DNA of 18,168 nt. Origin: JAAYZQ01 sp034428935. Its GTDB lineage: Bacteria > Chloroflexota > Anaerolineae > JAAYZQ01. Position numbers and translations under genes: made by a program. Under the pieces are notes generated by a model that was given only the letters and a program-made list of their open reading frames with translations, made no database searches and was not told the DNA's origin. Of the stretch, positions 1-6,248 are shown one piece after another. The stretch covers positions 1 to 18,168 of the forward strand of contig DAOUHB010000105.1 of the NCBI GenBank assembly GCA_034428935.1, read 5' to 3'. Within the stretch, counting starts at the first letter, position 1. Each line of letters begins with the position of its first letter.

Positions 1-286
1 CGCCCTCTCCGAAGGAGCAGTAAAACTCGCCGTTCCACGGCTCGCTTGCTTCGTCTGGCCGGGTTGCGCCACTGGCCTGGGTACGAATCGGGTCGAGAAG
101 CCAGGCCCGACTGAGCAACTGCTCAGTGCCATATGAGAAGACCTGGAAGCAAAGCACGTTGATGGAGGTGCCACGCTCCGTCAGGTAGGTGATGATGCGC
201 TCCGTGCTGTTGTCCAGTGAGCCAGCCACAACCACGATTTGGTGACTCTGGTTTAACGTCTCTTCGTCGAGCATCTGCCCAAAACG
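1..286 (-). pseudogene. 5'-truncated remnant of a PD-(D/E)XK/NucS-like nuclease-family protein, cut by the left edge
   Basis: An open minus-strand frame enters at about 286 and leaves through the left edge. It reads FGQMLDEETLNQ, then IVVVAGSLDNSTERIITYL, then SINVLCFQVFSYGTE and LLSRAWLLDP. This pattern (E-LNQ-H-x-IVVVA-x-LD-STERI-x-YL, then RxWLLDP) resembles the middle of a family of nuclease-like proteins found in many bacteria; I recall the family by pattern and cannot name it securely. The expected N-terminal nuclease half is missing. Upstream the frame becomes Arg-rich and unlike the family, and a TGA closes it at 365-367. The first ATG (272-274) has no ribosome binding site. I infer a gene that lost its 5' part by deletion or rearrangement near 285. 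It could instead be a short gene starting at 274, but nothing supports that start. Confidence 0.45.
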
Positions 287-331
287 TTGCCGGCGGGAGC
301 GAACCTCTCGCGGGGCAACCGCCTGGGCCAG

Positions 332-426
332 GTGCAATGCACTTCCACAGGCCGGGAACGCCCTTCACGAACCCGCAGGTCCTCGCGGCTGCATCGCCTG
401 TACCGGTGGGCAAAAGTGCATTGCAC
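332..426. repeat. paired GTGCAATGCAC near-palindromes forming a 13-bp inverted repeat
   Basis: GTGCAATGCACTT at 332-344 is exactly complementary to AAGTGCATTGCAC at 414-426, with 69 nt between. Each copy is itself an 11-bp palindrome with one central A/T pair. The arrangement could be a pair of protein-binding sites, the ends of a small non-autonomous element, or a foldback structure. I see no flanking target duplication. Confidence 0.5.
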
Positions 427-495
427 GTCCGGGGCAGCGAATGCGATGGCCCTGCGACCGCGTTGCAGGCTCGGGGAGTGCGCCGATACCCCTGC

Positions 496-563
496 CAACG
501 AATCAAGAAACGAATAACCGAATGAGAACACGCCAGATTCGTTTATTCGTTTCCCATTCGTTG
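496..563. repeat. long imperfect hairpin built of ACGAAT motifs
   Basis: The left arm (496-524) and right arm (536-563) are complementary over about 28 positions with only a few mismatches, around an 11-nt loop. The best-paired block is GAAACGAATAA against TTATTCGTTTC. Each arm carries three (A/C)CGAAT units, so it is a tandem motif and an inverted repeat at once. It ends 32 bp upstream of the bcp -35 box. It could be a terminator remnant, a dispersed palindromic repeat, or an operator region for bcp. Confidence 0.6.
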
Positions 564-595
564 ACAACGCCCTACCGCACCCCTCGCCCTCCCCC

Positions 596-624
596 TTGCC
601 CTCCGCCCCCATTCGGTGTACAAT
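596..624 (+). promoter_or_regulatory. bcp promoter (sigma70-type)
   Basis: TTGCCC at 596-601 and TACAAT at 619-624 are separated by 17 bp. The -10 ends 28 nt before the bcp start codon, giving a short leader that contains the ribosome binding site GGAGGG (643-648). Confidence 0.6.
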
Positions 625-652
625 AATCGACAAATACTCGATGGAGGGAACG

Positions 653-1111
653 ATGCTAAAAGCCGGCGATCCCGCACCCAATTTCACCCTCGTGTCCGAC
701 GGCGGCCAGGAGGTCAGCCTATCGGACTACCGCGGGCAGAAGGTGGTCCTCTACTTCTATCCCAAGGACGACACGCCGGGCTGCACGGCCGAGGCGTGCG
801 CCTTCCGCGACGACCATTCCGACATCGTCGCCGCCGGGGCCGCCGTCCTGGGCGTCAGCCCCGACACGATCAAGTCCCACGACAAGTTCAAGGCCAAGTA
901 CAACCTGCCCTTTGCCCTGCTGAGCGATCCCGACCACCGGGTAGCCGACATGTACGGGGCATGGGGGGAGAAAAAGATGTTTGGCAAGTCCTACGAGGGC
1001 ATCCTGCGCTCCACGTTCATCGTCGACGAGGAGGGCACCATCGTCAAGGTCTTTCCCAAGGTGACGCCCAAGGGTCACAGCCGCGAGGTGCTGGCCGCGC
1101 TGCAGAGCTGA
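653..1111 (+). CDS. bcp: thioredoxin-dependent thiol peroxidase, Bcp/PrxQ-type peroxiredoxin
   Basis: The protein has 152 residues, the normal size for the BCP family of cytoplasmic peroxidases that reduce H2O2 and organic hydroperoxides using thioredoxin. The N-terminus LKAGDPAPNFTL and the block YFYPKDDTPGCTAEACAFRD are family hallmarks. Cys44 in the PGCT motif is the peroxidatic cysteine. Cys49, five residues on, matches the resolving cysteine of the atypical 2-Cys type, as Cys45/Cys50 in E. coli Bcp. The later RSTFIVDEEGTI segment is also typical. The start at 653 is chosen because GGAGGG lies 4 nt upstream and the conserved protein begins there; an in-frame upstream ATG has neither. The gene is monocistronic with its own promoter. 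It converges on the ferredoxin gene and probably shares a hairpin terminator with it. Its position beside oxygen-sensitive Fe-S enzymes fits a protective role, which is inference. Confidence 0.96.
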   Translation: MLKAGDPAPNFTLVSDGGQEVSLSDYRGQKVVLYFYPKDDTPGCTAEACAFRDDHSDIVAAGAAVLGVSPDTIKSHDKFKAKYNLPFALLSDPDHRVADMYGAWGEKKMFGKSYEGILRSTFIVDEEGTIVKVFPKVTPKGHSREVLAALQS

Positions 1112-1175
1112 CAGGCCCTACGGCCTTCGCCTCCCAGTTGGTCCTTGCGATGCTCCGACCGGGGCCGCAAAAGAG

Positions 1176-1208
1176 CGAGGGGGCCGGGCAATGGCCGCGG
1201 CCCCCTCG
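1176..1208 (-). terminator. intrinsic terminator of the kor-ferredoxin operon, possibly bidirectional
   Basis: CGAGGGGGCC (1176-1185) pairs perfectly with GGCCCCCTCG (1199-1208) around a 13-nt loop. On the minus strand the stem is followed by CTCTTTTGC, a short U-tract. It lies 13 bp beyond the ferredoxin stop and 65 bp beyond the bcp stop. On the plus strand no T-run follows, so it suits the ferredoxin transcript better. Confidence 0.65.
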
Positions 1209-1220
1209 TGGATTCAAGGA

Positions 1221-1493
1221 TCAGGCGGCCGAGTAGCCCGGACCCTCCGTGTAGAAATTGCGGTTCTTGTCGATCCAGTCCTTGTACTCCTCCGGCACCT
1301 CGTCCTCGGGATAGATCGCGTCCACCGGGCACTCGGGCGCGCAGGCACCGCAGTCAATGCAGGTGTCGGGATCGATCCAGTAGGCCATCCCCCACTGGGC
1401 ATCGCCCTCGGGGCCAGGCACGATGCACTCCACGGGGCACACCTCGGCACAGCTCCCATCGCGGATGCAGGGCTCCGTAATCACGTACGCCAT
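1221..1493 (-). CDS. small dicluster ferredoxin with a CxxDxxC first motif
   Basis: The 90-residue cytoplasmic ferredoxin is the likely electron partner of the 2-oxoacid oxidoreductase encoded just upstream. Cysteines fall at 9, 15, 19, 23 and at 45, 48, 51, 55. The second motif, CIDCGACAPECPVD, is a canonical 4Fe-4S loop (CxxCxxCxxxCP). The first motif is C9-x2-D12-x2-C15-x3-C19-P: the middle cysteine of a normal 4Fe-4S loop is Asp12. By analogy with 7Fe ferredoxins, or with the Asp-ligated cluster of Pyrococcus furiosus ferredoxin, cluster I (C9, C15, C55, perhaps D12) may be 3Fe-4S or an Asp-ligated 4Fe-4S. Cluster II would use C19, C45, C48 and C51. The acidic C-terminal tail ends YTEGPGYSAA. 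The start at 1493 is set by GAGGAGG 7 nt upstream. It is the last gene of korA-korB-fdx, 61 bp after korB. Confidence 0.93.
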   Translation of the reverse strand: MAYVITEPCIRDGSCAEVCPVECIVPGPEGDAQWGMAYWIDPDTCIDCGACAPECPVDAIYPEDEVPEEYKDWIDKNRNFYTEGPGYSAA

Positions 1494-1554
1494 TGCTACA
1501 CCTCCTCTTTCTTGATAAGGTCTATGGATCCAGGCCGGCCCGCGCCGGCTCCGG

Positions 1555-2436
1555 TCAACCAAACTCGGCGCGCAGCCGCTCCATCTGCTCGGCGGTCAGC
1601 GGTTCCAGGCGGCGCGTCGCCACGGGCCCCATCCGTAGCCCGGCCACCTGCTCCTCGTAGGTGGGCAGCCGGACCTGGTACAGGACGCCCAGGGGGATGC
1701 GATCGCCCCACTCCAGCGCCTTCTGGAAGGCGGCGGCCCGGTCCGTGGGATCGTAGCCGCTGCCCTCCAGGTCGTACACCCGCTCGCGATACCAGTCGTA
1801 CGTGTTCTTGCGGTTAAAGGTGACGCACGGCTGGAGGATCTCCATCAGGGCATAGCCCTTGTGCGCCAGGGCCCGGACAATCAGGCCCGACAGCTGCTTC
1901 ACGTCGCCAGCAAAGCCCCGCGCCACAAAGGTGGCCCCCGCCGCCAGGGCCAGGGCCGCCGGCGACACGGGCAGGTCCAGGGCGCCCGCCGGCGAGGTGC
2001 TCGTCACAAAGCCGGGATCGCTGGTGGGCGAATACTGGCCCTTGGTCAGGCCATAGATCTGGTTGTTCTGCAACAGGTCCACGATCTCCACGTTGCGCCG
2101 GGCGGCGTGCACAAAGTGGCCCATGCCCAGCCCCATGCCGTCGCCGTCGCCGTGGACGACCAGCGTTTTCAGCCCGGGATTCACCAGGCGGGCGCCCGTG
2201 GCGATGGGCACCGCCCGGCCGTGGAGCGTCATGAAGCCGTTCACGTTGGCATAGTCGGGCAGCTTGCTGCCACAGCCGATGCCGCTGACGACCAGGATCT
2301 CGTGGGGCGCCAGGCCGGCCTGCACCAGCGCCCCCTTGACCGCGGCCAGGATGCCGAAATCGCCGCACCCGGGGCACCAGGTGGGCTTGACGGGGCTCGC
2401 GTAGTCCTTCTGAGTGACGGGCTGAGCGACGGACAT
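1555..2436 (-). CDS. korB: 2-oxoacid:ferredoxin oxidoreductase, beta subunit (KorB-type)
   Basis: This 293-residue subunit binds thiamine diphosphate and one 4Fe-4S cluster in the enzyme that oxidatively decarboxylates a 2-oxoacid (typically 2-oxoglutarate) to the acyl-CoA while reducing ferredoxin. WCPGCGDFGIL places Cys21 and Cys24, GIGCGSKLPDY gives Cys55 and LQPCVTFN gives Cys204; these match the four cluster ligands known in the two-subunit Sulfolobus-type enzymes. HGDGDGMGLGMGH (95-107) followed by LLQNNQIYGLTKGQYSPTS (121-139) is the ThDP/Mg binding region. The start ATG at 2436 overlaps the korA stop by one base (TGATG) and is preceded by GGAGGAGG, so the two are translationally coupled. 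The Kor assignment rests on overall resemblance; other 2-oxoacid substrates cannot be excluded from sequence. Confidence 0.95.
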   Translation of the reverse strand: MSVAQPVTQKDYASPVKPTWCPGCGDFGILAAVKGALVQAGLAPHEILVVSGIGCGSKLPDYANVNGFMTLHGRAVPIATGARLVNPGLKTLVVHGDGDGMGLGMGHFVHAARRNVEIVDLLQNNQIYGLTKGQYSPTSDPGFVTSTSPAGALDLPVSPAALALAAGATFVARGFAGDVKQLSGLIVRALAHKGYALMEILQPCVTFNRKNTYDWYRERVYDLEGSGYDPTDRAAAFQKALEWGDRIPLGVLYQVRLPTYEEQVAGLRMGPVATRRLEPLTAEQMERLRAEFG

Positions 2437-4181
2437 CAGGCCACCTCCTCCAGGCCCGCCAGCACGTCGCCGGGCGCGAAGGGGCGCCCGTCGTAGCGGC
2501 TGATGGTGTGATGGATCGGCATGCACAGCTCGCCCTGCAAGAAGCGGGCGAGCTGCCCGGTATAGTTGTTCTCCACGACCACGAGCTTGCCGCCCTTGAG
2601 GGCCTGGCGGGCCGCCCTGGCCGGGAAGGGCCATAGGTCGCAAAAGTGGACCAGGCGCGCCCGGCCCTGGAGCCGGTCGACGGCCTCGCGCAGCACGCCG
2701 TAGGTCGAGCCCCAGCCCACCAGGACGATGGGCGCCCCGTCGGGGCCGTAGCAGGTGGGCGGCGCCATCTCCCGCAGGGCCACCTCCTGCTTGCGCATCC
2801 GCTTTTGCATCATAAGCCGGCGGTTTTCGGCGTCCTCGGTGATGTGGCCGAACTCGTCGTGCTCGTCGCTGGCCGTGGCATACACGGCCTTCGGATGGCC
2901 GGGCACGGCCCGGGGTGAGATGCCGTCGTCCACAAAGCGGTGGCGCTTGTAGGGCTCGGCCAGGGCATCCAGTTCCTCGCTGCCCAACAGCTTGCCCCGG
3001 TCGATGACCACGCTCTCCAGGTCGAGGGCGCCGGGGTCCAGGGTGCGCAGAGAGGCAGCCAGCAACTGGTCCGAGAGGACGAGAACCGGCGTCTGGTACT
3101 TTTCGGCCAGGTTAAAGGCCCGCCAGCCGCACTGAAAGTACTCCTCAATGGTGCCGGGCGCCAGGAGAAGGCGGGGGAACTCGCCCTGGCTGGCGTTGAG
3201 GACAAAGAGCAGGTCGCTCTGCTCGGTACGGGTGGGCAGGCCGGTGGACGGGCCGCCGCGCTGGGCCTCGACAACCACCAGGGGCACCTCGCACATGCCG
3301 GCCAGCCCCAGCGCTTCGACCATGAGGGAAAAACCGCCGCCCGAGGTGGCGGTCATGGCCCGCGCCCCGGCAAAGTTGGCGCCAATGGCCATGCAGATGG
3401 CGGCGATCTCGTCCTCGGCGTGCTTGGTGACCACGCCGTACTCTTCTTCGTGCCTGGCCATCCACTCGATGATGGACGTGGCGGGCGTCATGGGATAGGC
3501 CGACACAAAGCGACAGCCGCCGGCCAGGGCGCCCAGGGCAAAGGCCTGGTTGCCGCCCACCAGGAGCCGCCGGGGCACGTCGGGCACCGCGGCCAGCTTC
3601 CAGGGAAAGTCGGCGGCATAGCGCTCCTCGGCATACAGATAGGCGGCCCGCGCCACGCGCAGGTTGGCGGCCACCACCTCGCCTCCCTTCCGCCGAAAGT
3701 TCTGGCGGATGACGTCGGCCATGCGCTCGTAGGAATAGCCTGTCACGCCGGCCGCGGCGCCCAGGGCCGCGGTGTTGGCCATCACCCGCTCGCCGTGCTC
3801 CTTGGCAATCTCCACAAGGGGCACGGGCATGGCGTTCCGGAGGGGGTCGGGGCCGCCGGCGACGGCGGCCGCATCCACCTTCAGGTCCTGGTCGTAGATG
3901 ATGCCGCCCCCCGGCACGACGTCGTCGCAGAAGGCTTGCAGCGCCTCCTCGTTGAGCGCCAGGAGGATGTGGATGGCATCGTCGTGGCAATAGAGGGGCG
4001 ATTCGTGGACCCTGAGCTCGAAAAAATTCAGGCCGCCGCGAATGCGCGACATGTAGTCCTGGAGGGCAAAGACGTGAAGGCCGCCCTGGGCTAGCGCCTG
4101 GGCAAACCCCGCGCCGCTGGACTCCACTCCCTGGCCGGCTGCGCCGGCGATTCTAAGGCTCAAATCGTTGATGGTAGTCAT
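2436..4181 (-). CDS. korA: 2-oxoacid:ferredoxin oxidoreductase, fused gamma-alpha subunit (KorA-type)
   Basis: At 581 residues this is the usual gamma-alpha fusion of two-subunit 2-oxoacid:ferredoxin oxidoreductases. Residues 8-180 form the gamma domain, starting LRIAGAAGQGVESSG and containing DYMSRIRGG. The alpha pyrimidine-binding domain starts near 205, with YPMTPATS (229-236) matching the YPITP substrate loop. GPSTGLPTRTEQ (310-321) contains the Thr/Arg residues that contact the 2-oxoacid and CoA in this family. The C-terminal transketolase-like domain holds LVVVENNYTGQL (533-544). The start at 4181 is preceded by GGAG six bases upstream; an upstream in-frame ATG at 4226 adds 15 residues unlike the family. 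With KorB and the ferredoxin it forms a complete module linking 2-oxoacid oxidation to low-potential electrons. It could run reductively, which the sequence does not decide. Confidence 0.95.
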   Translation of the reverse strand: MTTINDLSLRIAGAAGQGVESSGAGFAQALAQGGLHVFALQDYMSRIRGGLNFFELRVHESPLYCHDDAIHILLALNEEALQAFCDDVVPGGGIIYDQDLKVDAAAVAGGPDPLRNAMPVPLVEIAKEHGERVMANTAALGAAAGVTGYSYERMADVIRQNFRRKGGEVVAANLRVARAAYLYAEERYAADFPWKLAAVPDVPRRLLVGGNQAFALGALAGGCRFVSAYPMTPATSIIEWMARHEEEYGVVTKHAEDEIAAICMAIGANFAGARAMTATSGGGFSLMVEALGLAGMCEVPLVVVEAQRGGPSTGLPTRTEQSDLLFVLNASQGEFPRLLLAPGTIEEYFQCGWRAFNLAEKYQTPVLVLSDQLLAASLRTLDPGALDLESVVIDRGKLLGSEELDALAEPYKRHRFVDDGISPRAVPGHPKAVYATASDEHDEFGHITEDAENRRLMMQKRMRKQEVALREMAPPTCYGPDGAPIVLVGWGSTYGVLREAVDRLQGRARLVHFCDLWPFPARAARQALKGGKLVVVENNYTGQLARFLQGELCMPIHHTISRYDGRPFAPGDVLAGLEEVA

Positions 4182-4202
4182 TCCCTGCTCCGTAGCATCT
4201 GG

Positions 4203-4224
4203 GCCGGCCTCGTACGGGGCCGGC
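4203..4224 (-). promoter_or_regulatory. GC hairpin in the korA 5' leader
   Basis: GCCGGCC (4203-4209) pairs with GGCCGGC (4218-4224) around an 8-nt loop, within the roughly 75-nt leader between the predicted transcription start and korA. There is no U-tract, so it is not a standard terminator. A role in mRNA stability or translation is possible. Confidence 0.35.
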
Positions 4225-4262
4225 AACTCGACCGGTGCGTGGGGTCCGCGGTGACCGTGAGC

Positions 4263-4292
4263 AGTGTACCATCATTGGGCAGCACAAGTCAA
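4263..4292 (-). promoter_or_regulatory. korA-korB-ferredoxin operon promoter
   Basis: On the minus strand TTGACT (4287-4292) and TACACT (4263-4268) are spaced by 18 bp. The predicted start near 4256 gives a leader of about 75 nt before korA. No other candidate is visible in this 145-bp gap. Confidence 0.65.
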
Positions 4293-4326
4293 ATCTGCGA
4301 CACGTCAGGTTGCGCTCCGGGCCGGG

Positions 4327-6000
4327 CTACGGCGAGGCGCGCAGGACCAGCGGCAGGTAGAGGGACTTCAGGGCCCCCGGCGCCCAGTACTCGTCGGCGC
4401 CCATGTCGGGTGTGCCAAGGCGAGGCTCGCGGTCCATGTCGTTGCGCACGCCCGCGTCAATCCCGGCGTCGATGGCCAGCGATTGGGAGCCGATGTGGAA
4501 ATCGCCCGCTTCCTCGTCGGCAAAGGCCGGAAAGCCGGTGATATAGTTGGTGCACGACGCCCCGTTGCCGCAGCGGGTGCCGTTCTTGTAAAAGAGAGTG
4601 CGGTCGGCGACGACGTCCGCGCCCCAGTAGCCGGCCACCGTGTGCGACGAGACGATGGTGTTGGTCAGCCGCGCGCTGCCGCCGTTGGCCCACAGGGCGA
4701 AATCCCCGTTGTTGGCCAGGGTCCAGTGCCGCGCCACGAGGTTGCCGCCCGAAAGGTAGATGCCCTGGGCCATGGAAGAGTTGTTGGCGATGACGTCGTT
4801 GATGCCGTCGACGTGGCCGCCGGCGATGACCATGGCCCCGCCAAAGGTGCCGGGCGCCTGGTTGTGCATGACGGCGTTCCTCTCCAGCTTCAGGTTACCG
4901 TCGGCGACGTACAGGGCGCCGCCACCCTGGCTGCCGCCGACGTTGTACGCCAGGCGGTTCCCGACGAGGGTGATGAGGCTGCCGTTGGCCCAGGCGGCGA
5001 TGCCCCCGCCGTCGGACGTGGCCGTGTTGCTGATGATGTCGTTGTTGTACAGCGCCATGGTGCCGGCGCTGATGCCCACCCCGCCGCCCGACGCCGCCGC
5101 GTTGCCCCGGATCACGTTGCGGCTCGCCGTGACGCTCGGCGGCTGCACGCCGTCCAGGCCGATGCCGCCCCCGTTGCCCGTCGAATCGTTGTCCTCGATG
5201 ACATTGTCCTCCAGGACGGCCGTGCCCGACGTGACAAACACGCCCATGAGCGAATTGCCGCGGATGGTGTTGTTCCGCAGCGTGGCATCGGCCCCGTTCA
5301 GCATCGCCCCGCCGCCCATGTCCGTCGACGTGTTGCTTTCGATGAGGCTGCCGGTCACCAGGAGCGTGCCGTGGCGCGCCCCCAGGCCCGCGCCGTGGCG
5401 GCCGGAATGGTTGTCCCGGATGATCGAGTCGACGATGGTCAGGCTTCCGTCCTCCAAAAAGACCCCGCCGCCCCCGCCGCCGACGGTCCCCGTGGCAGTG
5501 TTGTCCACTATTTCGCAGTTCTGGATCGTCACGTTGCCGTTGACGACATAGATGCCCCCGCCGTCGGCCGCCAGCCCCGAGTTGCCCCGCTGCACCACCA
5601 ACCCCTCCAGCCGGACGGTGACGTCGCTCGAGCTCTGCACCCGGATCACCCGGTGGCCCGCCGTGGGGCCGGCGTCCAACACCGTGCGCCGTGTATCGGG
5701 CATGGACGTCTGCCAGTCGGTGGTGGCAAAGCCGCCTATAATGGCCAGGTCCTTGGTAATTTGCACCTCGAGGCGCGGGTCCGTGTAGGTCCCCTCGGCC
5801 ACCTTGACCGTGTCGCCCCTGCTGGCGGCCAGGACGGCTTCCCGGACCGAGGCAAAGCACGGCCCTGCCGCGCCGCAGTCTCCATCCGGCGCCACGAAAA
5901 GCACGCCGCTCTGGGCCCGGGCAGTCGTCCCCAGGGCCATCAGGATCAGGGCCAACAGCCCCCCGCACAGGGCCAACGCGCAGCGTCCTTGCTTGTTCAT
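4327..6000 (-). CDS. secreted right-handed parallel beta-helix repeat protein
   Basis: The 557-residue protein starts with a signal peptide: a basic N-terminus, a hydrophobic core at about 8-24, and a cleavage site after ARA (residue 29). The mature part opens with LFVAPDGDCGAAGPC and FASVREAVLAASRGDTVKVAEGTY, the usual entry to a pectate-lyase-like beta-helix. At least eight irregular coils follow, with recurring GGG(I/V/A) turns and short N-x-(I/V)-x-x-N segments, as in PMP/polymorphic beta-helix repeats. Near the end IDAGIDAGVRNDMDREPR and MGADEY match the choice-of-anchor Q region, and the tail LYLPLVLRASP is typical of secreted Chloroflexota proteins. No catalytic residues of pectate lyases are recognisable, so it may be structural, adhesive or carbohydrate-binding. 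The start is set by AGGAGG at 6006-6011. It is transcribed from its own promoter with a leader near 195 nt. Confidence 0.88.
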   Translation of the reverse strand: MNKQGRCALALCGGLLALILMALGTTARAQSGVLFVAPDGDCGAAGPCFASVREAVLAASRGDTVKVAEGTYTDPRLEVQITKDLAIIGGFATTDWQTSMPDTRRTVLDAGPTAGHRVIRVQSSSDVTVRLEGLVVQRGNSGLAADGGGIYVVNGNVTIQNCEIVDNTATGTVGGGGGGVFLEDGSLTIVDSIIRDNHSGRHGAGLGARHGTLLVTGSLIESNTSTDMGGGAMLNGADATLRNNTIRGNSLMGVFVTSGTAVLEDNVIEDNDSTGNGGGIGLDGVQPPSVTASRNVIRGNAAASGGGVGISAGTMALYNNDIISNTATSDGGGIAAWANGSLITLVGNRLAYNVGGSQGGGALYVADGNLKLERNAVMHNQAPGTFGGAMVIAGGHVDGINDVIANNSSMAQGIYLSGGNLVARHWTLANNGDFALWANGGSARLTNTIVSSHTVAGYWGADVVADRTLFYKNGTRCGNGASCTNYITGFPAFADEEAGDFHIGSQSLAIDAGIDAGVRNDMDREPRLGTPDMGADEYWAPGALKSLYLPLVLRASP

Positions 6001-6038
6001 CGAAACCTCCTGTTGAGCATATGATGTTCGAACGTTGG

Positions 6039-6058
6039 CGTTGCCGTCGCCGGCAACG
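6039..6058 (-). promoter_or_regulatory. strong hairpin in the beta-helix gene leader
   Basis: CGTTGCCG (6039-6046) pairs perfectly with CGGCAACG (6051-6058) around a 4-nt loop. It sits about 30 nt upstream of the AGGAGG ribosome binding site in a leader of about 195 nt. There is no adjacent U-tract, so it is more likely a 5' stabiliser or part of a regulatory fold than a terminator. Confidence 0.4.
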
Positions 6059-6202
6059 AGCGCGAGATGGCAGAAGTGTATCGGCTGCCCCTGGCCGGCT
6101 GGATCTCACGGGGCCGGAAAAAGGATCGCGGATGATAGCTCGATGAGCCTGGGCTCCCCCGAGACCGGGTCAGAGCCGCGAGGCTTTGTACCTTACATCA
6201 CA

Positions 6203-6231
6203 AGTATACCACGGTGCCGTGGAAAAGGCAA
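6203..6231 (-). promoter_or_regulatory. beta-helix gene promoter with a palindromic spacer
   Basis: On the minus strand TTGCCT (6226-6231) and TATACT (6203-6208) are 17 bp apart. The spacer contains the palindrome CCACGG-N2-CCGTGG (6209-6222), which fills almost all of it, placing a possible dimeric regulator site under RNA polymerase. The -35 box lies 18 bp past the stop codon of the upstream kinase gene. Confidence 0.65.
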
Positions 6232-6248
6232 ACGGGAGAACCCGAGTT

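Larger units (their letters stand above)
287..595. other. repeat-rich intergenic spacer
   Basis: No convincing gene is visible between the broken nuclease remnant and the bcp promoter. Short overlapping frames on both strands have low-complexity Arg/Pro/Gly composition and no ribosome binding sites. The stretch holds two copies of an 11-bp near-palindrome and a long ACGAAT-rich hairpin, listed separately. It may be the scar of the event that removed the 5' part of the neighbouring gene. Confidence 0.6.

Noticed and set aside
561..566. TTGACA as the -35 box of bcp
   Set aside because: No -10 box lies 16-19 bp downstream; the TTGCCC/TACAAT pair at 596-624 is properly spaced.
2940..4094. 384-codon plus-strand open frame opposite korA
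   Set aside because: Its translation is His/Gly/Gln-rich with no family resemblance and it lies entirely opposite a confidently identified gene; GC-rich DNA commonly gives such antisense frames.
4264..6024. 586-codon plus-strand open frame opposite the beta-helix gene
   Set aside because: It is Ala/Arg/Gly/Val-rich low-complexity sequence with no ribosome binding site. The minus-strand gene has a signal peptide, repeats and a promoter.
6000..6196. A cyclic-di-GMP, cyclic-di-AMP or cobalamin riboswitch in the beta-helix leader
   Set aside because: Isolated words such as ACAAAGCC and GGGGCAGCC recall conserved riboswitch segments, but the order and pairing of the known consensus structures are missing.
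6227..6244. Small hairpin CGGG-TTCT-CCCG as terminator of the hybrid kinase gene
   Set aside because: The stem is only 4 bp, the following T-run is three bases, and it overlaps the next -35 box; too weak to annotate.
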